Assembly (NCBI GenBank): GCA_016866215.1 | Contig: VGNE01000023.1 | Coordinates: 1-54,010 of the forward strand | Length of the DNA stretch: 54,010 bases | Reading direction: 5' to 3' | Source of the DNA: Chloroflexota bacterium | GTDB lineage: Bacteria > Chloroflexota > Anaerolineae > Anaerolineales > Villigracilaceae | Shown: positions 1-7,485 of the stretch, one piece after another | Position numbering within the stretch: the first letter of the stretch is position 1 | Layout of the letters: every line of letters starts with the position of its first letter | Made by a program: the position numbers and the translations under genes | The notes under the pieces: model-generated | What the model was told of the DNA's origin: nothing | What the model saw: the letters and a program-made list of their open reading frames with translations, nothing else | The model's database searches: none

Positions 1-43
1 GGTCTTCAACGTTTTCTTCACTTTTGTGTATACTCGGTAGCGA

Positions 44-100
44 TCAGTCATAGAGGACACCTCAGTTGGTTTGGTGACCCTGAGTTTACTCTATGACTGA
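44..100. repeat. Long hairpin at the 3' end of the nitroreductase gene
   Basis: Two perfect 12-base arms, TCAGTCATAGAG (44-55) and CTCTATGACTGA (89-100), enclose inner arms CTCAG (61-65) and CTGAG (80-84). The right arm contains the stop codon of the nitroreductase gene. There is no T-run on the minus-strand side, so it may be an intergenic repeat or a factor-dependent end rather than an intrinsic terminator. Positions 1-43 hold nothing else I recognise. Confidence 0.6.
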
Positions 101-711
101 TTTTCCTCGTATTTGTACGGTAGAGAAATATCTTTTCTTTCTCTGGGTTGTGGAATTTCTACTGGATAGCCAATGAAATACATGGCTTGCGGCTCCCAGG
201 ATTTTGGTAAATCCAAAACACTTTGCACTGTTTTCTGCGCAAATAACGGACTGCAAACCCAGACACTCCCCAAACCCTCTGCGTGCGCGGCGAGGAGCAG
301 TTGCAAGCCTGCGTTTGCAGCGGATTGAGTTGCCATGATGAATTCGGCTTTTTTGCGGCGTCTGTCCGGATATGAATCCATGTCGGTCATGTCTACGCTT
401 AAGATGATAACCACAGGTGTGCTGATAATCCTATCGCGTGAGCGTGTAACTTTTTTTTCGACATCATCAGGCGAAAGAGCGTCGGCTTCGAGGTCACGTT
501 TGAATTCGACTGCCATTGCGTCTGCAAGTTTTGTCTTGACTGATAAATCTGTCACTATGGCAAATCTCCACGGCTGGCGGTGGTGCGCGGAGGGAGCGTA
601 TGTTGCAGTGGTGAGAATGCGCTCGATAACCGAATCAGGCACAGGGTCCGCTTTGAAGCGGCGGATCGAGCGGCGAGTCCGCAGGAAGGTGTGGAGATCA
701 GTGGGGGTCAA
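91..711 (-). CDS. Nitroreductase family protein like the FbiB C-terminal domain (probable dehydro-F420-0 reductase)
   Basis: FMN-dependent nitroreductase fold. The sequence runs RRSIRRF near the N-terminus, then APSAHHRQPWRF, a SYPDRRR segment, and HAEGLGSVW followed by DLPKSWEP. This order and several of these words match, from memory, the C-terminal half of mycobacterial FbiB, which reduces dehydro-F420-0. It lies directly downstream of cofE and a PPOX gene, so a split FbiB (CofE plus separate reductase) is the most economical reading. The reading frame stays open upstream to 891 inside the preceding gene. I chose a TTG at 711 because the conserved domain begins about there; no good ribosome binding site is visible, so the start is uncertain. 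A general nitroreductase is the alternative. Confidence 0.7.
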   Translation of the reverse strand: MTPTDLHTFLRTRRSIRRFKADPVPDSVIERILTTATYAPSAHHRQPWRFAIVTDLSVKTKLADAMAVEFKRDLEADALSPDDVEKKVTRSRDRIISTPVVIILSVDMTDMDSYPDRRRKKAEFIMATQSAANAGLQLLLAAHAEGLGSVWVCSPLFAQKTVQSVLDLPKSWEPQAMYFIGYPVEIPQPRERKDISLPYKYEENQS

Positions 712-1090
712 AGTGAACCGGTTTAATTTTGTAGATGATCCGCTTTTGTCCTTCTCGGTATTTCCACGGTTCATTATCGTATTTGAGCGAGAGTTGGTTA
801 ATGTGCTCATCAGCACCTTGTGTAGTGTGCTTGGCGATCTCGCCGCGGATTTGAATATAACGATAGGGGGTTTTGGGGTCTTGGATGACAAGCGCCACTT
901 TGGGACGCGCTTTCATGTTGAGGTCTTTCGTGCGGCCCTCGTTGGTGTTGATCAGGATGTAATCATCCTCTGTATTGAACCATATTGGGGTGACTTGCGG
1001 TGAGCCATCGGGCATAATGGTGGCAAGAAAGAGATATGCTTTGGTTTCGTTTTTGAGAAGGTCGAGATATTCTTGAGGGAAATTTTTCAT
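698..1090 (-). CDS. PPOX-class F420-dependent oxidoreductase
   Basis: A 130-residue split beta-barrel flavin/deazaflavin-binding protein. The N-terminal LFLATIMPDGSPQVTPIWF is typical of the F420-dependent class of the pyridoxamine-phosphate-oxidase-like superfamily, as are the central NTNEGRTKDLN (phosphate-contact region) and the YRYIQIRGE strand. The physiological substrate cannot be told. Its position between cofE and the FbiB-like reductase suggests a use of F420 linked to this cluster. The ATG at 1090 gives the usual length for the family. Its end overlaps the start region of the downstream nitroreductase. Confidence 0.8.
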   Translation of the reverse strand: MKNFPQEYLDLLKNETKAYLFLATIMPDGSPQVTPIWFNTEDDYILINTNEGRTKDLNMKARPKVALVIQDPKTPYRYIQIRGEIAKHTTQGADEHINQLSLKYDNEPWKYREGQKRIIYKIKPVHFDPH

Positions 1091-1152
1091 TGTGCCTTGT
1101 TGTGAATTTTGTTTGCTGAAATTAAAGATACCAGACGAACATTGGAATTGTA

Positions 1153-1920
1153 TTAGCGGAACATATCCTGTTCTTTTGGGCGTATCAGGTCCTTGAGCGT
1201 GCCTTCACCCAATGGGTAGGGAAAGCCGCGCACATGCACAACAGGTTTACCTTCGGAGGCTTGGCCCATCATCAAGGATGCGGCGGCTGCCAATTCATCC
1301 GCCGTGCCGATCACAGTGACTCGCAAGGTATACCCGAATAAATCCCTGTCTCCGCGTTTGTCCACAACGCTTGGGATTCCCGACATGCCAATTGCCACAC
1401 CCACGGTGCCGTTGCGCCAGGCGCGTCCATGCGAATCGACGATGACGACGCCGATGCGCTTTCCAGTTATGGATTCAATTTCCTTGCGGATCAAAGCGCA
1501 GGATCGGTCTGGGTCTTCAGGAAGGAGCAGTACCCACTCTTCATCTGCATCCCCCGTTCCTGCCACGTTGGAATGATCTATCCCCGCATTGGCGCAGATA
1601 AATCCAAGCCTGTGTTCAACAATGATCGTGCCAACCCGAGTCCGCAGGATTTCATGGCTTTCTTTCAGCATGAGTTCAACGACGCGAGGATCTTTTTCGG
1701 TTTGCTGGGCCAGTTCAATCGCGCGCGGCGAAGGTGTGACGGTGACAAGATTTACTGCGCGTCCCTCGGCTTTGCTGACTATCTTTTGCGCGAGCACGAG
1801 GATATCGTTGTCTTGTAATTCCAAATCCGTCTCAGGGAATGACTTAAGAACAATATCCGCCAGGTTGTCGCCTCGGCGGATGATGGGAATGTTTTGAAGA
1901 GGGGTGAGGGTGAGGGGCAT
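1153..1920 (-). CDS. cofE: Coenzyme F420-0:L-glutamate ligase
   Basis: GTP-dependent enzyme that adds glutamate residues to F420-0. Recognisable family segments are IPIIRRGDNLADIV near the N-terminus, ILVLAQKIVSKAEGR, GFICANAGIDHSN, DSHGRAWRNGTVGVAIG and the ADELAAAASLMMGQA stretch. About 255 residues, the normal length of a CofE without the fused reductase domain of FbiB. The frame extends upstream to 1980, but those 20 codons come from a repeat and read LRITNYELRITNYELR, so I start at the ATG at 1920 (MPLTLTPL). No strong ribosome binding site precedes it. It is followed by an F420-dependent enzyme and the FbiB-like reductase. Confidence 0.9.
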   Translation of the reverse strand: MPLTLTPLQNIPIIRRGDNLADIVLKSFPETDLELQDNDILVLAQKIVSKAEGRAVNLVTVTPSPRAIELAQQTEKDPRVVELMLKESHEILRTRVGTIIVEHRLGFICANAGIDHSNVAGTGDADEEWVLLLPEDPDRSCALIRKEIESITGKRIGVVIVDSHGRAWRNGTVGVAIGMSGIPSVVDKRGDRDLFGYTLRVTVIGTADELAAAASLMMGQASEGKPVVHVRGFPYPLGEGTLKDLIRPKEQDMFR

Positions 1921-1926
1921 GGGATT

Positions 1927-2001
1927 GCGTAATTCGTAATTCGTAATTCGTAACTCGTAATTCGTGATCCGTAAAAACATATTACGAATTACGGATTACG
2001 C
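1927..2001. repeat. Short-period palindromic element (ATTCGTA type) between npdG and cofE
   Basis: Imperfect repeats of about 10 bases (GTAATTCGTAATTC...) on the left are answered on the right by CGAATTACGGATTACGC, so the element can fold end to end. It supplies the stop codon of npdG and would supply a spurious N-terminal extension of cofE if the upstream ATG were used. Confidence 0.8.
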
Positions 2002-2676
2002 ACCACGTTTTGCGCCTGTGATCTTGATCCCGGCATGAGTGGAGCCATATTTTTTATTGATGCCAATTAATACACTCGTCAATCCTTCGATGACGACAGA
2101 GTTTTCAATTGGACCAGCGTCCCACCCGCGCAGACCTGCGGCTTCCACCAGTTTGATGGTTTCGGCGCGGGCTTCCTTGCTTGTGCCGGTGACCAGCACA
2201 TCACATTCAACATCTGCATTGTCCAGCAAGTGTTCGTGTGAAATATTTTGGAATGCGGCGCACACTTGTACGCCCTCGCCGACGATCTCTTTCGCTTCCT
2301 GTGCGGCAGAGCCGGCGGCGGGCATTTGCACGGTGGCGACTTTTGGCGGAACCAGCGGTACGGTCACGTCAATCAGGATTTTTCCTTTGAGCTCATCTTT
2401 GACGGATTCCAAGGTATCGTGATGCGCTGAATAAGGCACCGTTAAAACGACGATATTCGCTTCTTTCGCCGCCTCGGGGTTGCTCAAGCCTGTGACAGAG
2501 ACTTCCTCCCCGAGCAGTTCCCTGATCTCATTCGCGGCGGTGACGGCTTTTTCCGCAGTCCGTGAACCGATAAGTACTCGATAGTTTGCGCGTGCCCAGC
2601 GATAGGCGAGCCCCTTGCCTTCTTTTCCTGTGCCACCCAAAATGGCAATTGATAATATGAGTTGTGAGTCGGTCAT
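1996..2676 (-). CDS. npdG: NADPH-dependent F420 reductase
   Basis: Moves hydride between NADPH and F420. The N-terminal IAILGGTGKEGKGLAYRWA is the dinucleotide-binding motif of this family (GGTGxxGxG), followed by the phosphate-binding SRTAEKA, the VLTVPYSAH segment and IDVTVPLVPP. C-terminal residues read ITGAKRGA. At 226 residues it has the family's usual length. The stop lies inside a palindromic element, and cofE follows 75 bases downstream. The ATG at 2676 is used; no clear ribosome binding site is visible. Together with cofE it points to an organism that makes and reduces F420. Confidence 0.9.
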   Translation of the reverse strand: MTDSQLILSIAILGGTGKEGKGLAYRWARANYRVLIGSRTAEKAVTAANEIRELLGEEVSVTGLSNPEAAKEANIVVLTVPYSAHHDTLESVKDELKGKILIDVTVPLVPPKVATVQMPAAGSAAQEAKEIVGEGVQVCAAFQNISHEHLLDNADVECDVLVTGTSKEARAETIKLVEAAGLRGWDAGPIENSVVIEGLTSVLIGINKKYGSTHAGIKITGAKRGA

Positions 2677-2690
2677 TTGTCTCCAAATTG

Positions 2691-2764
2691 AGTGTCAAAG
2701 TGTCTAGAGTGTCGAAGGTGTCAGAATATTGAAGTGTCAAAAGTATCGAAGTGTCAGGGTGTCG
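2691..2764. repeat. GTGTC short-period repeat, left flank of the four-helix-bundle gene
   Basis: Successive GTGTC words at irregular spacing of about 8-14 bases (for example AGTGTCAAAGTGTCTAGAG). The reverse-oriented counterpart lies at 3171-3210 on the other side of the 2769-3140 gene. Confidence 0.75.
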
Positions 2765-2768
2765 TGGG

Positions 2769-3140
2769 TTATTTGGGTTGGATTTTAAGTGAGCGTTTGA
2801 GGGCATGGATAATGGCTTTGGTTTTTGCGGCCTGATCGTACATTTCTTTGAAAACCTTTTCATCAATATATTCAACATCCAAGGCCGTGTAAAGCAGGGA
2901 TTGCGCTTCAACAACAGAACGGCGCGCGATGACCAGGAAACGCGCAAATTCGACATTTGATTCACAATCGAAACCTTCGGCAACGTTAGTCATGGAGGAA
3001 ACTGACGCGCGCTGGATTTGGTCGCGCAGCCCAAAATCCCTCCTGAATTCTCCCCTGCGCGTGATTTGATACATGCGCTTTACAAACTTTCTGGCTTCCT
3101 GCCAGGCAGCAATGTCTTCAAATCTTTTTATGAGCGGCAT
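2769..3140 (-). CDS. Four-helix-bundle protein (23S rRNA intervening-sequence protein family)
   Basis: A 123-residue, entirely helical protein. Family signatures are the N-terminal FEDIAAWQEARKF, then LRDQIQRASVSSMTNVAEGF and the ARFLVIARRSVVEAQSLL segment. This family was first seen in intervening sequences of 23S rRNA genes and is widespread as solitary genes of unknown function; it is not inside an rRNA gene here. GTGTC repeats in opposite orientations flank it closely. The ATG at 3140 is preceded by AAGGAGAATAAG, a good ribosome binding site. Confidence 0.85.
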   Translation of the reverse strand: MPLIKRFEDIAAWQEARKFVKRMYQITRRGEFRRDFGLRDQIQRASVSSMTNVAEGFDCESNVEFARFLVIARRSVVEAQSLLYTALDVEYIDEKVFKEMYDQAAKTKAIIHALKRSLKIQPK

Positions 3141-3170
3141 CTTATTCTCCTTTATCAGTGATCACAGCGA

Positions 3171-3210
3171 CATTTTGACACCCAGACACTTTTTATGACA
3201 CTTTAGACAC
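3171..3210. repeat. GACAC short-period repeat, right flank of the four-helix-bundle gene
   Basis: TTTTGACACCCAGACAC then TGACACTTTAGACAC, the inverse orientation of the GTGTC repeat at 2691-2764. Its last base is the first base of the ssnA stop codon. Confidence 0.75.
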
Positions 3211-4562
3211 TATGAACTTTTCGCCACTTCTTCCTCATACCTTTTCCAAATCCTCGGAGCGATCTCTCTGGCGCGAGAGGAGATTTCCGCTTCATTCAAG
3301 GTGAGCAGTTCGCGGTCTTTCATCAAAACCTTGCCTGCCACAATTGTGGTTGTAACCATGCTTTGCTGAAAACCAAAGATGATATGCCAGGGTAGGTTGC
3401 CAGCTGTGAGCGGCGTGTAGGGATGGTAATCCACGAAGATTAAAACTGCCGCAGCGCCGGGGACGATCTGCCCAATTGGGGCGGATGGGAAGAATAAATT
3501 AGCAAGCGCGGCGTTGTTATAGACCGCCATTTGGGTTACATCATACCCGCCCATGCGGCGCGGGTCTCGGTGATGGGCTTTATGCAGGAGATAGGCGGTC
3601 TTCCATTCCTCCCACATGGCGTTTGAGAAGCCGTCATTTCCCAAACAAACCTGAATGCCCATCCTCAGCATGGATTCGACCTGCGCCACACCCACGCCAT
3701 TGTTCATGTTTGAGCGCGGCTGGTGCGTAAGCCAGGTGCCGGTTTCCTTCAATATTTCCATTTCACGCCCGTCAAAATGGACGCCATGCGCGGCGATGGT
3801 GTTGGGGCCAAGAATATTATGTTTTTGCAAACGGTCGATCACGCGCATATTGCTTTTTATCAGGCTGTCATATTCATCCACTTCATGTTCAGCCGTGTGG
3901 ATGTGGAAACCTGTCCCTTCGGGTGCGGCGGCACGGCAGGCTTGCAAGGTGCCGCCTGAAAGCGTCAGACTGGCGTGCAAGCCAAAGGTCCCGGCCAGGC
4001 GCGGATGGGGGTCGGATGAAAGCCTTCGTAAGAAGCGGACATTTTCGTTTATGCCTGTGCTGGCTTTTTCACTTCCATCGCGATCAGTAACTTCATAACA
4101 AAGCACGGCGCGCAATCCACTTTTATCCACTGCGTCAGCGATCAGGTCGAGTGAGCCATCAATGAAATTTGGCGAGGCGTGATGGTCTATCAGGGTGGTC
4201 GTGCCATGCTTGATCGCATCCACCAGGCAAACAAGCGCGGAGTAACGCACAGCTTCCGCATCCAGTGAACGATCAAGCGGCCACCACAACTTTTGCAGGA
4301 TCTCTGGAAAATCCTTTGGCGCTGGGCCGGGGATTGCCATGCCGCGCGCGAACGCGCCATAAAAATGTGTATGCGCGCAAATATTGCCGGGCATTACATA
4401 TTGTCCGTTCGCATCGGTTGTTTTAGCTTTTGGATATTTTGCCATCAACCCTTTGGTTGTGCTGATCTCTTTGATGCGGTCGTTTTCAATATAAACAGCG
4501 TGGTTTTGCAATACTTGGTTGGGTGATTCCCAGGTGATGAGATTTGCGTTTGTAATAAGCAT
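3210..4562 (-). CDS. ssnA: SsnA-like amidohydrolase
   Basis: Metal-dependent amidohydrolase of the TrzN/guanine deaminase-like superfamily. Metal-ligand segments are visible in order: CAHTHFYGAFARG, FHIHTAEHEVDEY, TIAAHGVHF and LGNDGFSN. The words LWWPLDRSLD, IDHHASPNFIDGSL and RSNMNN match, as I recall, E. coli SsnA, the aminohydrolase encoded among selenium and molybdenum hydroxylase genes. The true substrate of SsnA is unknown. About 450 residues, the usual length. I start at the ATG at 4562, directly after the previous gene's stop; the frame is open further upstream but would run into that gene. Translational coupling with 4565-4912 is likely. Confidence 0.8.
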   Translation of the reverse strand: MLITNANLITWESPNQVLQNHAVYIENDRIKEISTTKGLMAKYPKAKTTDANGQYVMPGNICAHTHFYGAFARGMAIPGPAPKDFPEILQKLWWPLDRSLDAEAVRYSALVCLVDAIKHGTTTLIDHHASPNFIDGSLDLIADAVDKSGLRAVLCYEVTDRDGSEKASTGINENVRFLRRLSSDPHPRLAGTFGLHASLTLSGGTLQACRAAAPEGTGFHIHTAEHEVDEYDSLIKSNMRVIDRLQKHNILGPNTIAAHGVHFDGREMEILKETGTWLTHQPRSNMNNGVGVAQVESMLRMGIQVCLGNDGFSNAMWEEWKTAYLLHKAHHRDPRRMGGYDVTQMAVYNNAALANLFFPSAPIGQIVPGAAAVLIFVDYHPYTPLTAGNLPWHIIFGFQQSMVTTTIVAGKVLMKDRELLTLNEAEISSRAREIAPRIWKRYEEEVAKSS

Positions 4563-4564
4563 GG

Positions 4565-4912
4565 TTAACCGAATCCATATTGACGGGGGTGCGGGAGCTT
4601 TACTCCGGAGGCACCGATTTCCCAAAGGGTGTTGTATGCGGCTTCGCGAAGTTCAGGATCGTCATTATACATGGCGTTATACAGCTCTTTGATGACGCCT
4701 TCGTTTGGAGTGTATTTCAAGTAAGGCAATGCGGCCAGGCTGTATTGCGAATCTTCACTTTTGAACGCCTGCAAAAGGATATCTGTGGCTGGCACGCCGG
4801 GGGAAATTCCCATGCCTAGTTTGCCGGCAAATTCGATCAGCCAGAAGAAGGATGCTGCAATGAGGCCGAGCAGGAACGATAAAGGGTCAATAAAAGATTG
4901 AAACATATTCAA
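4565..4912 (-). CDS. Small membrane-anchored HEAT-repeat-like protein
   Basis: 115 residues. An N-terminal hydrophobic segment (LSFLLGLIAASFFWLIEFAG, about residues 11-30) is followed by a soluble part with two helical repeats (SLAALPYLKYTP..., REAAYNTLWEIG) resembling HEAT repeats. It ends 2 bases before ssnA and begins 3 bases after the zinc-ribbon gene, so the three form a tight unit. No function can be assigned. Confidence 0.6.
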   Translation of the reverse strand: MNMFQSFIDPLSFLLGLIAASFFWLIEFAGKLGMGISPGVPATDILLQAFKSEDSQYSLAALPYLKYTPNEGVIKELYNAMYNDDPELREAAYNTLWEIGASGVKLPHPRQYGFG

Positions 4913-4915
4913 GGA

Positions 4916-5617
4916 TTAGTTTGCGAATAAAATGCGCCCGCAGGATGGGCAATTTACCAGTTGTTTTTGTGAACGCGCATTTTGTTGGATGGATGCGTTC
5001 AAGATCGTACCGCAGGAGGCGCAGGCATTGTCGTTGATCTCCGCCACCGCCACGCCACGCTTTTGTTGACGAAGACCTTCATAGATTTGGAGCAATTTAC
5101 TTTCAATGGGGGCGAGGGCGGCTTCACGTTCTTCTGCGAGTCTTTCAAGTTGTTTGACAAGAGTGGATTGTTCCTCGATCAACCTCCCATGTTCATTACC
5201 GAGCCGTGCTTGTATTTTTTCAAGCTCTGTACTGGCAACCTTAAATTCGGCTTCTGCGGCTTCGGCTTTTAACATGGCCTCGAACTGGCGTTCTTCGAGT
5301 GTGACAAGGTGTTTTTTTAATGAAGCCACATCTTTTTGCAGATCTTGTAATTCTTTGGGATTTTTGACAGTACCGCCATATAAACTGGACTCCGCCTGCT
5401 CGATCTTTATTTTTTGCGAATCTACATTGGCTTCGGCATTTTTCATTTCACGCAGGGATAGCTGGTTATGGGTCTGGGTGGTTTCGACCCGCTCAAGCGC
5501 TGAACGTAATTCTGTTTCATTTTCGAGGGTTATGCGTATCGTGTCCAATTGTGCATTGGCGCGGTCCATCTGACGATCCACTTGCTGCAGGCGGTAGATT
5601 CCCAAAGAGGCGCTCAT
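4916..5617 (-). CDS. Coiled-coil protein with C-terminal C4 zinc ribbon
   Basis: About 233 residues. Most of the chain is a long coiled coil rich in Glu, Lys and Leu, ending in a zinc ribbon CASCG...CPSCG (two CxxC pairs about 24 residues apart). This architecture is the widespread zf-RING_7/DUF164 family of nucleic-acid-associated proteins of unsure function. I start at the ATG at 5617 (MSASLGIYRLQQVDRQMD) where family similarity begins. A TATAAT box sits exactly six bases upstream of it with no ribosome binding site, so the transcript may be leaderless. Confidence 0.8.
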   Translation of the reverse strand: MSASLGIYRLQQVDRQMDRANAQLDTIRITLENETELRSALERVETTQTHNQLSLREMKNAEANVDSQKIKIEQAESSLYGGTVKNPKELQDLQKDVASLKKHLVTLEERQFEAMLKAEAAEAEFKVASTELEKIQARLGNEHGRLIEEQSTLVKQLERLAEEREAALAPIESKLLQIYEGLRQQKRGVAVAEINDNACASCGTILNASIQQNARSQKQLVNCPSCGRILFAN

Positions 5618-5623
5618 GATTGG

Positions 5624-5629
5624 ATTATA
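5624..5629 (-). promoter_or_regulatory. Candidate -10 box (TATAAT) for a leaderless start
   Basis: Perfect TATAAT on the minus strand followed by six bases (CCAATC) and the ATG at 5617. The transcription start would coincide with the start codon. No convincing -35 box is visible. Confidence 0.5.
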
Positions 5630-5757
5630 TACGAAGTGAGAATAAATAGCTTGTTTTTGTGTGAAAAACTCTCGAGTCAGGCGGCTCACTTGCCCTGTGG
5701 GGGTCACCTGCAATATGCGTTAGCAATCATCAAGCCGATGGGCTCCAGAATCGTGAG

Positions 5758-7239
5758 CTATTGAATGTTGAAATAGTTATAAACAGCCTGGGTCAGGTTC
5801 ACGAACAAGGGGTTTGTGTTGTCCCAGATGTTTTGGACAGGATGATAGGTAAATATGGAAAGCACAAAGTTTCCGCCGGGGGAGTAGACGATTCCGACAT
5901 CACTGGTGTCGTGCATGATACCGTCCCTGGAAAGGACGTAACCGTGTTTGTGCGGCACGAGCGTGCCATCTGGAACGCCGCCCTGAATGAGCGCGCCGAG
6001 TTTATCCTGGGCCATGAAATCAATCAGAATTTGACAGGTGCCCGGCCTGACTTTATCTGGAAATGCGGCAATGAGTGCGCCGCCTCCATTTTGAGCGCAT
6101 TGATAAATATCTGCAAGCAGGATGCCCATTTCAGATGGCGTGGTTTGTGAGTACGGATCCGGGTCTGTGAAGACATCGGGACGTTGGTTACCGGGGGTTA
6201 ATCGTCCGGGTAACAGGTTTGGCGCGCCCAGATAGAACATGCCTCCAAGGAATGTGCTCTGCAGGCCGATTGATTCCATATCCCGTGTAACGATGACAGG
6301 TCCATTGGTTTGGTCTATTAGTTTGAGTACCAGGTCTGTTGCGGAGTTATCGGACCTGCCCAGCACGCGCGAGATAATATCGGTTGTGGCGGCATCGAGG
6401 TCGCTGCCACGATTGATCAAATAGGAGGCGACGATTGGAACTTTGATCGTGCTGGAGGCTGTGAAGGCGATATCCGGCTCTGCTGAAATTTCCTGTTTGT
6501 TATTGATTGCAAAATGGATTTCCTGCCCGGATTGCAGGTCCATCATGTAGAAGCCGATCAAGCCGTCAAATCTGGAGAGTGTCACTATTTGTTTGAGCAG
6601 GATCTCAAGGTTTTCAAGCGTGGGTCTGGCGGAGGCACTGCGTATAAATGAAAGTGCGATGGAGCGATTTGTTGGCGATCTTAACGAGTCGCTAAGAAGT
6701 AGAACAGCTCGGTCAATGTCCAGAATCTGCCCGGGATCACCCGGCAGGAATGTGGTTCCGCCTGGAATCGGCAGTGCGGGAGTGGCCGGCTGGTCGTAGC
6801 GTGCGACAATCTCGTTTTGCAGGTATTCGCGCAAGCGCTCTTCCGAGATCGAAGAGCTTAATGGGATTTCCGTCTCAGGTGAGGTACGATTCCAAAGGGA
6901 GTCCCAAAACCCGCCCCAGAACGAACCACCTGTGCGGCTGAGGTCTGCAGCGGCGAGCATGGTTTCAACATCTACTTGAAAACCGACGGTGCCTGGGTCT
7001 ATATGGATCACAGCGTCGTTATAACGAACTTCGATGGGGGATGTGTATACTTCGAGCAGTCTTTGAGAGGCCTGCGCCGGATTTAATCCTCCGACCGATA
7101 CTCCAGCAATTGTCATGCCGGCGGGGTAATTATTTCTTTGGCGGCTGTAACTGATTAAGGATGTGATCGTCAGTATGAGCGCGGCGGTAAGGAATAAAAT
7201 GGATAGACCCCGTAGGATGGTGTTGGTATTGCGGTTTCT
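5758..7239 (-). CDS. Membrane-anchored class A beta-lactamase-like serine hydrolase with peptidoglycan-binding-like N-domain
   Basis: About 493 residues. A transmembrane helix (about residues 9-30, LSILFLTAALILTITSLI) is followed by a VanW/PG-binding-4-like region (AGMTIAGVSVGGLNPAQA, IDPGTVGFQVDVE). A C-terminal class A serine hydrolase domain carries the S-x-x-K motif (ASSTIK, Ser about 263), the S-D-N motif (GRSDNSA) and the K-x-G motif (PHKHGY). It may be a cell-wall carboxypeptidase-like or beta-lactamase-like enzyme facing outside. I choose a GTG start at 7239 because GGAGG lies four bases upstream; the frame is open to 7281. Confidence 0.8.
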   Translation of the reverse strand, partial: RNRNTNTILRGLSILFLTAALILTITSLISYSRQRNNYPAGMTIAGVSVGGLNPAQASQRLLEVYTSPIEVRYNDAVIHIDPGTVGFQVDVETMLAAADLSRTGGSFWGGFWDSLWNRTSPETEIPLSSSISEERLREYLQNEIVARYDQPATPALPIPGGTTFLPGDPGQILDIDRAVLLLSDSLRSPTNRSIALSFIRSASARPTLENLEILLKQIVTLSRFDGLIGFYMMDLQSGQEIHFAINNKQEISAEPDIAFTASSTIKVPIVASYLINRGSDLDAATTDIISRVLGRSDNSATDLVLKLIDQTNGPVIVTRDMESIGLQSTFLGGMFYLGAPNLLPGRLTPGNQRPDVFTDPDPYSQTTPSEMGILLADIYQCAQNGGGALIAAFPDKVRPGTCQILIDFMAQDKLGALIQGGVPDGTLVPHKHGYVLSRDGIMHDTSDVGIVYSPGGNFVLSIFTYHPVQNIWDNTNPLFVNLTQAVYNYFNIQ

Positions 7240-7485
7240 CACACTGCCTCCAAAATAATGACACGTGTGCCTGCTGCCCATTGCAGGCGAAATTCATGTA
7301 AAAAGTATAACACACCAAAATTGGATGCTTGTGCTAGAATACCAGCGATGCTCAATATAGAATGGGACGATGCAAGGCGCGCTTGTTCATGCGGACACTT
7401 GCGCCGCACTACGTTTGTTGAAGTGAGTTACTTCAGGAACACGCTAAATTTTGCGGATTTCCGAAATCAAGATAAAAGGACAGAT

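Noticed and set aside
335-1003. 222-codon plus-strand frame opposite the F420 genes
   Set aside because: It lies entirely antisense to two recognisable genes, has no similarity I know and no ribosome binding site.
1921-1980. Longer N-terminus for CofE (LRITNYELRITNYELR)
   Set aside because: These codons are repeat sequence, not part of the family.
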